Shown: in pieces, positions 6,129 to 14,044 of the stretch
Position numbering within the stretch: position 1 is the stretch's first letter
Layout of the letters: every line of letters begins with the position of its first letter
Assembly (NCBI GenBank): GCA_946539175.1
Contig: CAMNHH010000019.1
Span: forward strand, 1 to 20,476
Reading direction: 5' to 3'
DNA: 20,476 bases
DNA from: an uncultured Clostridia bacterium
GTDB lineage: Bacteria > Bacillota > Clostridia > Oscillospirales > Oscillospiraceae
Position numbers and translations under genes: made by a program
The notes under the pieces: generated by a model
Seen by the model: the letters and a program-made list of their open reading frames with translations, nothing else
The model's database searches: none
Told to the model about the DNA's origin: nothing

Positions 6129-7043
6129 GTGATCGTGGGCTATACGGGCTTTGTGGGCAGCAATCTCTGCCTGTCCCACAGCTTCCGGTGGAAGATCAAC
6201 AGCAAAAACGCGGAAACGGCCTGGGGCGTCCGGCCGGAGCGGCTGATCTACGCCGGCGTCCCGGCGGAGATGTTTCTGGCCAACCGGGACCCGGAGCGGG
6301 ACCGGGCGGTGATCGAAGCGGCCAAGGAAAACATCCGCCGCATCGGGGCCGGGACCGTGGTGCTGATCTCCACCGTGGCGGTGTACGACCGTACCCGGGA
6401 CGCGGACGAGGACTGGGACCCGGACCCCGCCGCCCTGCCCCCCTACGGCAGGCATCGGCTGGAGCTGGAGCGCTGGGTGGAGGCAAACTGCCCCCGGCAT
6501 CTGATCCTCCGGCTGCCCGCCATATACGGGGAAAACCTGAAAAAGAACTTTCTCTATGACTATATCCACCGGATTCCCGCTCTTCTGACGGCGGAGAAAT
6601 TCGGAGAGCTGGCGCCCAGGGAGCCCCTGCTGGAGCAGTGCTACGCCCGGCAGGACAACGGCTTTTACAAATGCCGGCCCCTGGAGCCCCGGGAGGAGGC
6701 GGCCCTGCGGGCGGCCTTCCTGCGGCTGGGCTTCACGGCTTTGCGCTTCACCCACGAGGACTCCGTCTACCAGTTCTTCTGGCTGGGAGAGCTCTACGAT
6801 CGGATCAACCAGTGTCTGGACCGGGGGCTGGAGCGGGTGAACCTGGTGACGCCCCCGGTGGGCGTGAAGGAGCTTTACAGGGCGCTCAGCGGGGAGGAAT
6901 TCCACAATCGCACCCAAAAGCCTCCCTTCGACTACGATCTCCGCAGCAGGCACTTCCCCGGGGGCTATCTGATGGACAAGGACGCGGAGCTGGCCCAAAT
7001 CCGGGCCTTCGTGCGCGCAAAGCTGGAAGGGAGGCCTCAATGA
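6129..7043 (+). CDS. NAD(P)-dependent SDR, sugar epimerase/dehydratase-like
   Basis: A 304-aa Rossmann protein of the extended/atypical short-chain dehydrogenase group that acts on sugars or nucleotide sugars. GYTGFVG (4-10) is the dinucleotide-binding glycine motif at the very N-terminus. ISTVAVYD (80-87) provides the Ser/Thr position. The usual YxxxK is replaced by YGRHR (106-110), so Arg stands where Lys is normally catalytic. LPAIYGENLKKNF follows. The start is GTG, chosen because AGGAGGGAGG lies 8 nt before it and the glycine motif would be lost from any later start. It is the first gene of the operon and its stop overlaps the next ATG by 4 nt. It could be a reductase or epimerase shaping the activated sugar; the reaction is unknown. 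Confidence 0.85.
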   Translation: MIVGYTGFVGSNLCLSHSFRWKINSKNAETAWGVRPERLIYAGVPAEMFLANRDPERDRAVIEAAKENIRRIGAGTVVLISTVAVYDRTRDADEDWDPDPAALPPYGRHRLELERWVEANCPRHLILRLPAIYGENLKKNFLYDYIHRIPALLTAEKFGELAPREPLLEQCYARQDNGFYKCRPLEPREEAALRAAFLRLGFTALRFTHEDSVYQFFWLGELYDRINQCLDRGLERVNLVTPPVGVKELYRALSGEEFHNRTQKPPFDYDLRSRHFPGGYLMDKDAELAQIRAFVRAKLEGRPQ

Positions 7044-7816
7044 AGCTGGCCATTTCCAATCTGGCCTGGGCGCCGGAGGACAGCCCGGCGGTCTTCGCCC
7101 GGCTGCGGGACCGGGGCTTCACCGGGCTGGAGATCGCCCCCACCAAGCTTTTTCCCGAAGATCCCTACGCCCACGGAGCGGAGGCGGCGGCGCTGCTGCG
7201 GGACATCCGCGCCGCGTATGGGCTGGAGCCCGTCTCCATGCAGTCCATCTGGTACGGGCAGAGCGGCAACATCTTCCGTTCCCGGGAGGAGCGGGAGCGC
7301 CTGGAGGCCTACACCCGGCGGGCCATCGACTTCGCCGCCGCCATCGGCTGCCCGAATCTGGTCTTCGGCAATCCCAGGGCCCGGGCCATGGGGCCGGGGC
7401 ACCGGGAGGAGGAGGTCTATCCCTTCTTCCGCCGTCTTTCGGACTACGCCGCGGCCCGGGGGAGCTGCCTGGCGCTGGAGCCCAATCCGGCCGTCTACGG
7501 CACGGATTTCATCTGTACGGCCCGGGAGGCCTTTGCCTTCTGCCGCCGCTCCGGCTGCCCGGCCCTGCGGGTCAATCTGGATCTGGGGGCTCTGATCTGG
7601 AACGGAGAGGCCCTGCCGGAGGCGCCGGAAGATCTGGCGCTGGTCCGTCACATCCACATTTCCGAGCCCCAACTCCGGCGGCTGGAGCCCCGCCCCCTGC
7701 ACCGGCAGCTGCGGGATCTGGATTATCACAACTATATCTCCATTGAAATGGGTCTCCAGCCCCGTCTGGAGGACGTGCTGGAGACCATCGACTACGTGGC
7801 AGAGGTGTTTGCATGA
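7040..7816 (+). CDS. Sugar phosphate isomerase/epimerase (xylose isomerase-like TIM barrel)
   Basis: A 258-aa protein of the AP-endonuclease-2/xylose-isomerase-like TIM-barrel family, which usually isomerises or epimerises sugars or polyols with a divalent metal. The four expected ligands are in place: E147 (LALEPNP), D181 (VNLDLG), H206 (HIHIS) and E236 (ISIEMG). The N-terminus KLAISNLAW is typical. AAGGGAGG lies 5 nt before the ATG, and ATGA overlaps join it to the SDR upstream and the GT2 downstream, so translation is likely coupled. Beside an SDR and an FAD oxidoreductase it probably makes or reshapes the sugar that the operon's glycosyltransferases use. The substrate is unknown. Confidence 0.88.
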   Translation: MKLAISNLAWAPEDSPAVFARLRDRGFTGLEIAPTKLFPEDPYAHGAEAAALLRDIRAAYGLEPVSMQSIWYGQSGNIFRSREERERLEAYTRRAIDFAAAIGCPNLVFGNPRARAMGPGHREEEVYPFFRRLSDYAAARGSCLALEPNPAVYGTDFICTAREAFAFCRRSGCPALRVNLDLGALIWNGEALPEAPEDLALVRHIHISEPQLRRLEPRPLHRQLRDLDYHNYISIEMGLQPRLEDVLETIDYVAEVFA

Positions 7817-8607
7817 GCAAGGCAGTTCCCAAGTACAGCGTGACGGAGTTTGCCCCCAGATCCGGGGACTACTGCGTGCTGATCCCGATTCTCAACGAGA
7901 AGGGCCGCATCGACCGGGAGCTGGCCCGGGCCCAACAGGCCGGGGTCGGCCGGGCGGCGGATCTGGTGATCTGCGACGGCGGCTCCGCCGACGGCTGCAC
8001 CGACGAGGCCCTGCTGCGGCAGTACGGGGTGAACACCCTGCTGGTGAAGCAGGACGGAGGCAGGCAGGGCGCCCAGCTCCGCATGGGCTTCGACTGGGCC
8101 CTGGCCCGGGGCTATCGGGGCTTCGTCACCGTGGACGGCAACGACAAGGACAGCATTGAGGACGTGCCCCGCTTTCTGGAAAAGCTGGAGGCGGGCTACG
8201 ACTTCGTCCAGGGCTCCCGCTTCCGGAAGGGAGGCCGGGCCGTCAACACCCCTCTGATCCGCCTGCTCTCGGTGCGGCTGCTCCACGCCCCGGTGATCAG
8301 CCTCACCGCCAAAAAGTGGTACACCGACACCACCAACGCCTTCCGGGCCTATTCCCGGGCTTACCTTGAGGACCCGCGGGTGCAGATCTTCCGGGAGGTC
8401 TTCAGCGGCTACGAGCTGCTGGCCTATCTCTCGGTGCGGGCGGATCAGCTGGGGATGAAGACCTGCGAGATCCCCGTGACCCGGGCCTACCCCAGGGGGG
8501 AAAAGGCCCCCACCAAGATCAAGGGCCTGCGGGGAAACGCGGATCTGCTGAAGATCCTCTTCCGCAATCTGCTGGGGGCCTACAAGCCCAAGGAGGAACC
8601 AAAGTGA
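7813..8607 (+). CDS. Soluble GT2 glycosyltransferase (DPM1-like)
   Basis: A 264-aa GT-A fold protein without membrane segments. It has the opening strand YCVLIPILNE (20-29), CDGGSADG (54-61) and VDGNDKDS (107-114) as the probable nucleotide- and metal-binding site, in place of the more common DADLQ of dolichol-phosphate mannose synthases. TDTTNAFRAYSR and the basic C-terminus (PTKIKGLRGN) resemble polyprenyl-phosphate transferases of the DPM1 group. It overlaps the genes on both sides by 4 nt. It may load the modified sugar onto a lipid carrier or onto another sugar. The fold is sure; donor and acceptor are not. Confidence 0.9.
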   Translation: MSKAVPKYSVTEFAPRSGDYCVLIPILNEKGRIDRELARAQQAGVGRAADLVICDGGSADGCTDEALLRQYGVNTLLVKQDGGRQGAQLRMGFDWALARGYRGFVTVDGNDKDSIEDVPRFLEKLEAGYDFVQGSRFRKGGRAVNTPLIRLLSVRLLHAPVISLTAKKWYTDTTNAFRAYSRAYLEDPRVQIFREVFSGYELLAYLSVRADQLGMKTCEIPVTRAYPRGEKAPTKIKGLRGNADLLKILFRNLLGAYKPKEEPK

Positions 8608-9725
8608 AGCGCTGCGACAAGATCATCATCGGTGCCGGGCTCTACGGCCTCTACGCGGCCCTGTTCTGCGCCCGGCAGGGAGACAGCGTCCTGGTGCTGG
8701 AGTGCGAGGAGGGGCCCTTCCGGCGGGCCACCTACGTCAACCAGGCCCGGGTCCACATGGGTTACCACTACCCCCGCTCCCTCTCCACCGCCCTGAAATC
8801 CAAGGGCTACTTTGACCGCTTCGTGCGGGACTATGACTTCTGCATCCTGAAGGACTTCCACCAGATCTACGCCACCGGCGCCCGTTACAGCTGGACCAGC
8901 GCCGAGCAGTTCCGCCGCTTCTGCCGGAACGCGGAGATCCGCTGCGAGGATCTGGCCCCCTCCCGCTATTTCAAGCCCGGCCTCTGCGACGGGGCCTTTC
9001 TCACCAAGGAATACACCTACGACGCCGCCATTCTCCGGGACTATTTTCTGGAGCAGCTGGGGCAAACCGACGTGGAGCTGCGATACGGCGTGAAGCTCAG
9101 CGGCATCCGCCGGGAGGGAGACTGCTGGGAGTTGGATTGGGGCGAGGGCAGGGCCCGGGCCCCCTTCGTGCTGAACGCCGCCTACGCGGGGGTCAACCAG
9201 ATCCAGCGTATGGCGGGCTTCGAGCCCTTCCGCATCAAATACGAGCTCTGCGAGATCATCCTGTGCGATGTGTCGGAGAACTTCCGGGAGATCGGCTTCA
9301 CGGTGATGGACGGCCCCTTCTTCTCCATTATGCCCTTCGGCAGGACGGGGCTCCACTCCCTGACCTCCGTCACCTTTACGCCCCACATGACCAGCTACGA
9401 CAGCGAGCCGGTCTTCCCCTGCCAGAGCAGGGACGGCAATCTCTGCGTCCCGGGCCGCCTGGGCAACTGCAACGACTGCCCCGCCCGGCCGGAGAGCGCC
9501 TGGCCCTATATGTCCAGCCTGGCCCGGAAGTATCTGCGGGAGGAATACGCCTTCCGCTACGCGGGCTCCCTCTTTTCCATGAAGCCCATACTGATGGCCT
9601 CCGAGGTGGACGACTCCCGGCCCACCGTGATCCGGGAAAACAGCCGCGAGCCCGCCTTTGTCAGCGTGCTTTCCGGCAAGATCAACACGGTTTACGATTT
9701 GGATGAGGTGCTGCGAAATGAATGA
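8604..9725 (+). CDS. FAD-dependent oxidoreductase (DAO-like)
   Basis: A 373-aa flavoprotein with an N-terminal Rossmann motif GAGLYG (10-15) and acidic E33 at the end of the second strand, the usual contact for the ADP-ribose of FAD. The segment VNQARVHMGYHYPRS (45-59) and the C-terminal SGKINTVYDL (358-367) fit the D-amino-acid-oxidase-like superfamily. A feature unlike classical members is a cysteine cluster, C273, C281, C289 and C292, ending in NCNDCP, which could bind zinc or an iron-sulfur centre. The start is GTG, with AGGAGG 7 nt before it and a 4-nt overlap with the GT2. It probably oxidises the sugar or the lipid-linked intermediate of this pathway. The exact reaction is unknown. Confidence 0.87.
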   Translation: MKRCDKIIIGAGLYGLYAALFCARQGDSVLVLECEEGPFRRATYVNQARVHMGYHYPRSLSTALKSKGYFDRFVRDYDFCILKDFHQIYATGARYSWTSAEQFRRFCRNAEIRCEDLAPSRYFKPGLCDGAFLTKEYTYDAAILRDYFLEQLGQTDVELRYGVKLSGIRREGDCWELDWGEGRARAPFVLNAAYAGVNQIQRMAGFEPFRIKYELCEIILCDVSENFREIGFTVMDGPFFSIMPFGRTGLHSLTSVTFTPHMTSYDSEPVFPCQSRDGNLCVPGRLGNCNDCPARPESAWPYMSSLARKYLREEYAFRYAGSLFSMKPILMASEVDDSRPTVIRENSREPAFVSVLSGKINTVYDLDEVLRNE

Positions 9726-10656
9726 CCACAAGGAAGAGAGCTTTGTCTCCGCCATCGTCTATCTCCACGACCACCAGGACTTTGCCGCCCCCTTTCTCCA
9801 CCGGCTGGCGGGCCTGCTGCGGGAGCATTTTTTGAACTACGAGATCATCTGCGTGGACGACGGCTCCACCGACGACACCCTGCCCCGGCTGCGGCAGGCC
9901 GCCCGGGAGGCGGAGGGCTGCATGGTCTCCATCGTGAAGCTCAACAGCTGCCAGGGCTACGAGGCCGCCATGAACGCCGGGACGGACCTGGCCATCGGGG
10001 ACTATCTGTTTGAGTTCGACTCCCCGGTGATGGACTACGACCCGGCGCTGATTTTGCAGGTCTACCGGAAGACCGGAGAGGGCTACGACATCGTCTCCGC
10101 CTCCAACCGGCTCTACAAGAGGGCCTCCTCCCGGCTGTTCTACAATATCTTCAACAAGAACGCCAAGCTCCAGTACGCCATCGGCTCCGAGAGCTTCCGG
10201 GTGGTCTCCCGGCGGGCGGTGAACAAGGCGGCCTCCCTGGGCCGCTCCGTCCGCTACCGGAAGGCCTTCTACGCCAACTGCGGTCTGAAAACCTGCCGCA
10301 TCTCCTACGACGGGGACCGGGCCCTGCTCCGCAGCCGGGACAGCAACGCCGGCCACCGGGCGGACACCGCCGCGGCCTCTCTGATCCTCTTTACCGACGT
10401 GGCCTACAAGGCCTCCATCGGCATTGCCCTGTTCATGATGCTGGCCACCGTGTTCATGGCGGTGTACGCCCTGGTGGTCTTCATCTCCCGCCGGGCCATC
10501 GAGGGCTTTACCACCACCATGCTGGTGATGACCGGCTCCTTCTTCGGGGTCTTCGCTTTGATGGCGGTGATCATCAAGTATCTCTCGGTGATCGTGGAGA
10601 TGGTCTTTGAGAAGCAGGAATACCGGGTGGAATCCGTGGAGAAGATTTCCAAATAA
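9718..10656 (+). CDS. Membrane-anchored GT2 glycosyltransferase, atypical DxD
   Basis: A 312-aa GT2 protein of GtrB-like layout: a GT-A domain with VDDGSTDDT (46-54) followed by two C-terminal TM segments and a basic tail. The start is ATG 9718, overlapping the FAD gene by 8 nt with GAGG 8 nt upstream; a longer frame from 9658 would lie inside that gene. Two places differ from typical GtrB. The region after the second motif reads NSCQGYEAAMNAG where NRGHQNAVLAG-like sequence is usual. The metal site reads EFDSPVMDYD (99-108) in place of DxDLQD. It may use a different donor or be partly inactive. The overlap suggests tight coupling with the flavoenzyme. Confidence 0.87.
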   Translation: MNDHKEESFVSAIVYLHDHQDFAAPFLHRLAGLLREHFLNYEIICVDDGSTDDTLPRLRQAAREAEGCMVSIVKLNSCQGYEAAMNAGTDLAIGDYLFEFDSPVMDYDPALILQVYRKTGEGYDIVSASNRLYKRASSRLFYNIFNKNAKLQYAIGSESFRVVSRRAVNKAASLGRSVRYRKAFYANCGLKTCRISYDGDRALLRSRDSNAGHRADTAAASLILFTDVAYKASIGIALFMMLATVFMAVYALVVFISRRAIEGFTTTMLVMTGSFFGVFALMAVIIKYLSVIVEMVFEKQEYRVESVEKISK

Positions 10657-10678
10657 GCAAACGGAAAGGAGCCGGACC

Positions 10679-12358
10679 ATGCCAAAACAAAACAAACTCC
10701 CCGCAAAGGGGCTCCGGCTCCGCTGGATGCTGCTGATCTGGGCCGCCATGGGGATATTGTGCTTTCTGGGGATCTACGGGACCCTGCCGCTGAACGTCAG
10801 CTATGACCGCTGGCTGCTGAACGGCTACGTGGAGCACGACGCCACCCAGCACTACGCGGGCTGGCTGGCCTTCCGGGACTCGGCCTGGCATCTGCCTCTG
10901 GGCCGGATGGACGGTATGGGAGGCGCCGTGCTGACCTATACGGACTCCATTCCCATACTCGGCATCCTCTGCAAGCTGCTGAGCCCCCTGCTGCCGGAGA
11001 CCTTCCAGTATTTCGGGCTCTACGTGCTGCTCTGCTTCGTGCTGCAGACCGTGGCGGGTGGGCTGCTGATCCGGCTCTACACCAAAGAGCTGCTGCCCAA
11101 CCTGGCGGGGCCTCTGCTCTTCTGCCTGGCGCCGATCATGCTGGAGCGGGCCTTCCGCCACACGGCCCTGGCCTCCCACTGGCTGATCCTCTTTATGATC
11201 TGGTTCCTGCTGCGGGCCCGGCGGGAGGGGAAGCTCAGCCCCTTCAGCGGTCTGATGCCCCTGCTGTGCATCGGCATCCACCCCTACTATCTGCCGGTGC
11301 TCTTCGGTCTGCAGTTCATCGCCCTGGCGGAGCTGGGGCTGCGGGACCGCCGCAGCCTGGGCCGCGGTGCGCTGATCCTCCTGCTCTCCGTGGGGGCCAC
11401 AGCGGGCTTCGGCTATCTGATCGGCGCTCTGGGCACCACCTCCGGCATGGGCGGGCCCGGCTTCGGCCACTACTCCATGAACCTGAACGCTCCGTTCAAT
11501 CCTCTGAGCTGCTCCGGCATCGTCTGGTCCCGCTTTTTGCCGGTGCTGCCCCAGATCCTCGGCAACTACGACGGCTTCAACTACTGGGGACTGGGCGTCT
11601 TTCTGCTGCTGGGTCTGGCCCTGGCTCTGCGCCTGGGCCGGGTCAAGGGGCTGGGGGGCTTCCTGCGGCGGAACGCTCTGCTGCTGCTCTTCTGCCTGGG
11701 CTGCTTCCTCTTCGCCCTGTCCAACGTGGTCACCTGGAACGATCAGATCCTGGCGGAATATTGGCTGCCCGCCCGGGTGCTGCGGCTGTGCGCCATCTTC
11801 CGGGCCAGCGGCCGCATGTTCTACGCGGTCTTCTACCTGGCGCTGGTCTGGGGCCTGAGCCGCCTTTGCCGGCTCCGCCGTCCCGCCCTGCGGCAGGGGC
11901 TGGTCCTGCTGGTGCTGGCCCTGCAGCTGCTGGACCTCTCCCCCGCCCTTACGACGAAATACGCCTCCTTCCGGCGGGACCGCATTGAAGCCGAATACGC
12001 CGCCGCGGACCTCACCGGCAGCCCCGTCTGGCAGGCCCTGGCGGAGCGGGGGCCGAAGCTGAAGCTGCTGGACAAGATCTGGGACTACAAGCTGGCGGCC
12101 TTTGCCCAGAAGTACGGCATGGCACCGGACATCAACATCTCCAGCTCCCACTTCAACGGCGGCATCGACCTGGAGGCCCTTTACAAGCAATACCGGGCGG
12201 AGCTGGAGGCCGGGACCCCGGAGCCGGGGGCCGTGTACCTCAGCTCCGACGAAGCGCTGGCCACCTCCCTGGCGGAGCGCTGTCCGGGCCTGCGGCTGCT
12301 GACGGCGGACAAATACTGGCTGCTGGCCCCGGTGGATCTGAGCCTGCCGGAGCCCTGA
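10679..12358 (+). CDS. DUF6311-like polytopic membrane protein
   Basis: A 559-aa protein with about ten hydrophobic segments and a C-terminal soluble part from about residue 425, predicted to face outward. The first outer loop holds EHDATQHYAGW (52-62) and PLG, and FRASGR (374-379) appears before the last TM pairs. These two signatures match, from memory, the DUF6311 family of GT-C-like proteins found in surface-polysaccharide clusters. The start is ATG 10679 with AAAGGAG 7 nt upstream; the same frame stays open to 10607 but there overlaps the preceding GT2. It lies 22 bp after that GT2. It is probably a transferase or transporter of lipid-linked sugar at the outer face; the function is not established. 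Confidence 0.82.
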   Translation: MPKQNKLPAKGLRLRWMLLIWAAMGILCFLGIYGTLPLNVSYDRWLLNGYVEHDATQHYAGWLAFRDSAWHLPLGRMDGMGGAVLTYTDSIPILGILCKLLSPLLPETFQYFGLYVLLCFVLQTVAGGLLIRLYTKELLPNLAGPLLFCLAPIMLERAFRHTALASHWLILFMIWFLLRARREGKLSPFSGLMPLLCIGIHPYYLPVLFGLQFIALAELGLRDRRSLGRGALILLLSVGATAGFGYLIGALGTTSGMGGPGFGHYSMNLNAPFNPLSCSGIVWSRFLPVLPQILGNYDGFNYWGLGVFLLLGLALALRLGRVKGLGGFLRRNALLLLFCLGCFLFALSNVVTWNDQILAEYWLPARVLRLCAIFRASGRMFYAVFYLALVWGLSRLCRLRRPALRQGLVLLVLALQLLDLSPALTTKYASFRRDRIEAEYAAADLTGSPVWQALAERGPKLKLLDKIWDYKLAAFAQKYGMAPDINISSSHFNGGIDLEALYKQYRAELEAGTPEPGAVYLSSDEALATSLAERCPGLRLLTADKYWLLAPVDLSLPEP

Positions 12359-12379
12359 CGGCCGCGAAAGGAGACCGAA

Positions 12380-13888
12380 ATGCAAAAATCTGCTTCCCGC
12401 CCCGCCCGCTGGGTCGTGCTGCTGTGCCTGGGGCTGCTGGCGGCCTTCCGGCTGCTGTATTTCCACTGCCTGGACCGCTTCATGGCCCCGGATTCCTATG
12501 AGTACATCGCCAGAGACGGCTTCGCCTGGCTTCACGGAACGGTGGACCGCTACCGGCTGCCTTTGTACCCCATGCTCATCGACCTCTGCCAGGCCCTGGC
12601 GGGGGATTGGGGGCTGGAGCTTCTGACCCTGCTGCAGCTGGCCCTTTCCCTGCTGAGCGTCTGGGTCCTGTACGTCACCCTGCGGCGTCTGACGGACAGG
12701 GGCTGGGTCAGCCTCCTCTGCACGCTGCTCTATGGCTGCCTGAACGCGGTTTCCGGCTGGGATAAGACGATTCTGACCGAGTCCCTCTCCCTGTCTCTGA
12801 CGGTGTTTCTGCTCTGGGGCGTGGTCTCCTGGCTGCGGGCGCCCAAGCTACGCTACGCCCTGCTGACGGCCCTGGTGCTGGTGCTGGGCTGCTTCCTGCG
12901 GGCGGTCTTCGCCCTCTACGCGGGCGTCGTCTTCGGCTTCTTTTTGCTGCAGCTCTGCTTCCCGGGGCGGCGGGAGGACCCCGCTCTGCGGCGGAAGCAG
13001 CGGAAGGCCGGGGGCCTGGGGCTGCTGGTCACAGCGGTTCCGGTGCTGCTGGTGCTGCTCTACGCCTTCACCTTCCAGGCCCGGTACGGGGCGCTGACCC
13101 TCAGTGATTCCGGTCTGGGCCAGCAGCTCTATCTGGTGCTGGCGGAGGGTTACTACGAGGACTGCTCCGATACGGAGCTGCGGGACGACGCCAAGGCGAT
13201 CCTGGACAGCCGGGCCGACAGCAAATCCCTGCAGATGATCGACAACTTCCTCTACGAATTCTACCACGGCTCCGGCTCCAGGCTCACAGAGGAGGACCGC
13301 TCCCGGCTGCGGCAGGAGCTGCTGTCCCGCTACGCTGCCCGGCTGGACCCGGGCTATGAGGCCGATCTGGAGGGCTATATCCAGGAGGAATACCAGAACG
13401 ACTACGACCTGTCCTTTACCACCTCCAAATACCTGGCCCGGCTCTGGCTCATGGAGAACTACCCAAGAGACCGCATCGTCCGCTTCGTCAGCGAGGCCAA
13501 GCGGCTCCACCTCCGGGCCTATCTGGCGGGGCTGATCTACCACGCCTTTGAGCGCTTCGACAGCCGCTACAAGCTGCGGGAGGGCAATCTGGCGGCTCTG
13601 GTCTCCGGGCTGGGAGAATACGGCCTGTTCTTCCTGCATTTCTCCCTGGTCCACTGCCTGCTGGCGGCCCTGATCGAGGGGCTGGCCTTCCTGCTTCAAT
13701 GGATCAGGCAGAAGCGGATCTGCTGGATCCGCCTGGGGCTCTGCGTGCTGCCGGCCGCCACCTGCCTGCTCTCCATCGTGGGCACCTGCGGCTCCTACGC
13801 CCGTACCGCCATCACCGCCCTGCCCTTCCTCTTCGCCGCCTTCGCCCTGTGGGCGGAGGATCTGCTCCGGCGCAGGCAGAGCGCATAA
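12380..13888 (+). CDS. GT-C/GT39-like polytopic membrane protein
   Basis: A 502-aa integral membrane protein. After TM1 (about 11-28) the first outer loop reads APDSYEYI (36-43) and RLPLYP (59-64), a layout seen in GT39-like enzymes where the acidic residue is catalytic. WDKTILTESLSLSL follows at the third TM region. About residues 235-400 form a long polar insert rich in Asp, Glu and Tyr (DSRADSKS, EEYQNDYD), then three or four C-terminal TM segments. AAAGGAG lies 7 nt before the ATG. It is the last gene of the operon, followed by a strong terminator. It is probably a second outer-face glycosyltransferase; the substrate is unknown and the family call is moderate. Confidence 0.8.
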   Translation: MQKSASRPARWVVLLCLGLLAAFRLLYFHCLDRFMAPDSYEYIARDGFAWLHGTVDRYRLPLYPMLIDLCQALAGDWGLELLTLLQLALSLLSVWVLYVTLRRLTDRGWVSLLCTLLYGCLNAVSGWDKTILTESLSLSLTVFLLWGVVSWLRAPKLRYALLTALVLVLGCFLRAVFALYAGVVFGFFLLQLCFPGRREDPALRRKQRKAGGLGLLVTAVPVLLVLLYAFTFQARYGALTLSDSGLGQQLYLVLAEGYYEDCSDTELRDDAKAILDSRADSKSLQMIDNFLYEFYHGSGSRLTEEDRSRLRQELLSRYAARLDPGYEADLEGYIQEEYQNDYDLSFTTSKYLARLWLMENYPRDRIVRFVSEAKRLHLRAYLAGLIYHAFERFDSRYKLREGNLAALVSGLGEYGLFFLHFSLVHCLLAALIEGLAFLLQWIRQKRICWIRLGLCVLPAATCLLSIVGTCGSYARTAITALPFLFAAFALWAEDLLRRRQSA

Positions 13889-13903
13889 GCATATCCTGTC
13901 ATA

Positions 13904-13940
13904 CGGGGACCCGCGGCAAAGGGCGGGTCCCCGCATTTTT
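13904..13940 (+). terminator. Rho-independent terminator of the seven-gene operon
   Basis: CGGGGACCCGC and GCGGGTCCCCG form a perfect 11-bp stem with an 8-nt loop, followed by CATTTTT. It separates the glycan operon from cysK. Confidence 0.92.
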
Positions 13941-13943
13941 CTC

Positions 13944-13972
13944 TTGACAAACGGTCCGGTCTGTGCTATAAA
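13944..13972 (+). promoter_or_regulatory. sigma-A promoter of cysK-cysE
   Basis: A perfect -35 TTGACA (13944-13949), a 17-bp spacer and -10 TATAAA (13967-13972). The predicted start is near 13979, inside the TACC/GGTA repeat. Confidence 0.88.
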
Positions 13973-13974
13973 CA

Positions 13975-13991
13975 TACCAATCAAGTAGGTA
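13975..13991. promoter_or_regulatory. Possible Rrf2-family (CymR/IscR-type) operator
   Basis: TACC-N9-GGTA is an inverted repeat that directly follows the -10 and covers the transcription start, the right place for a repressor. Cysteine synthesis genes in Firmicutes are often controlled by the Rrf2-family regulator CymR, whose complex includes CysK. The match to a consensus was judged by eye only. Confidence 0.4.
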
Positions 13992-14044
13992 AATAGGCAA
14001 CGGACCCATCCCTGCAAAATTCATCTTTTCAGGAGGAACATCCC

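Noticed and set aside
10574..12535. 653-codon minus-strand open frame opposite the DUF6311-like gene
   Set aside because: It is Gln/Gly/Pro-rich, has no family resemblance and no ribosome-binding site, and overlaps a clear membrane protein with a good start.
13973..14044. T-box or S-box riboswitch upstream of cysK
   Set aside because: The leader is only about 65 nt, with no terminator/antiterminator and no conserved riboswitch core.
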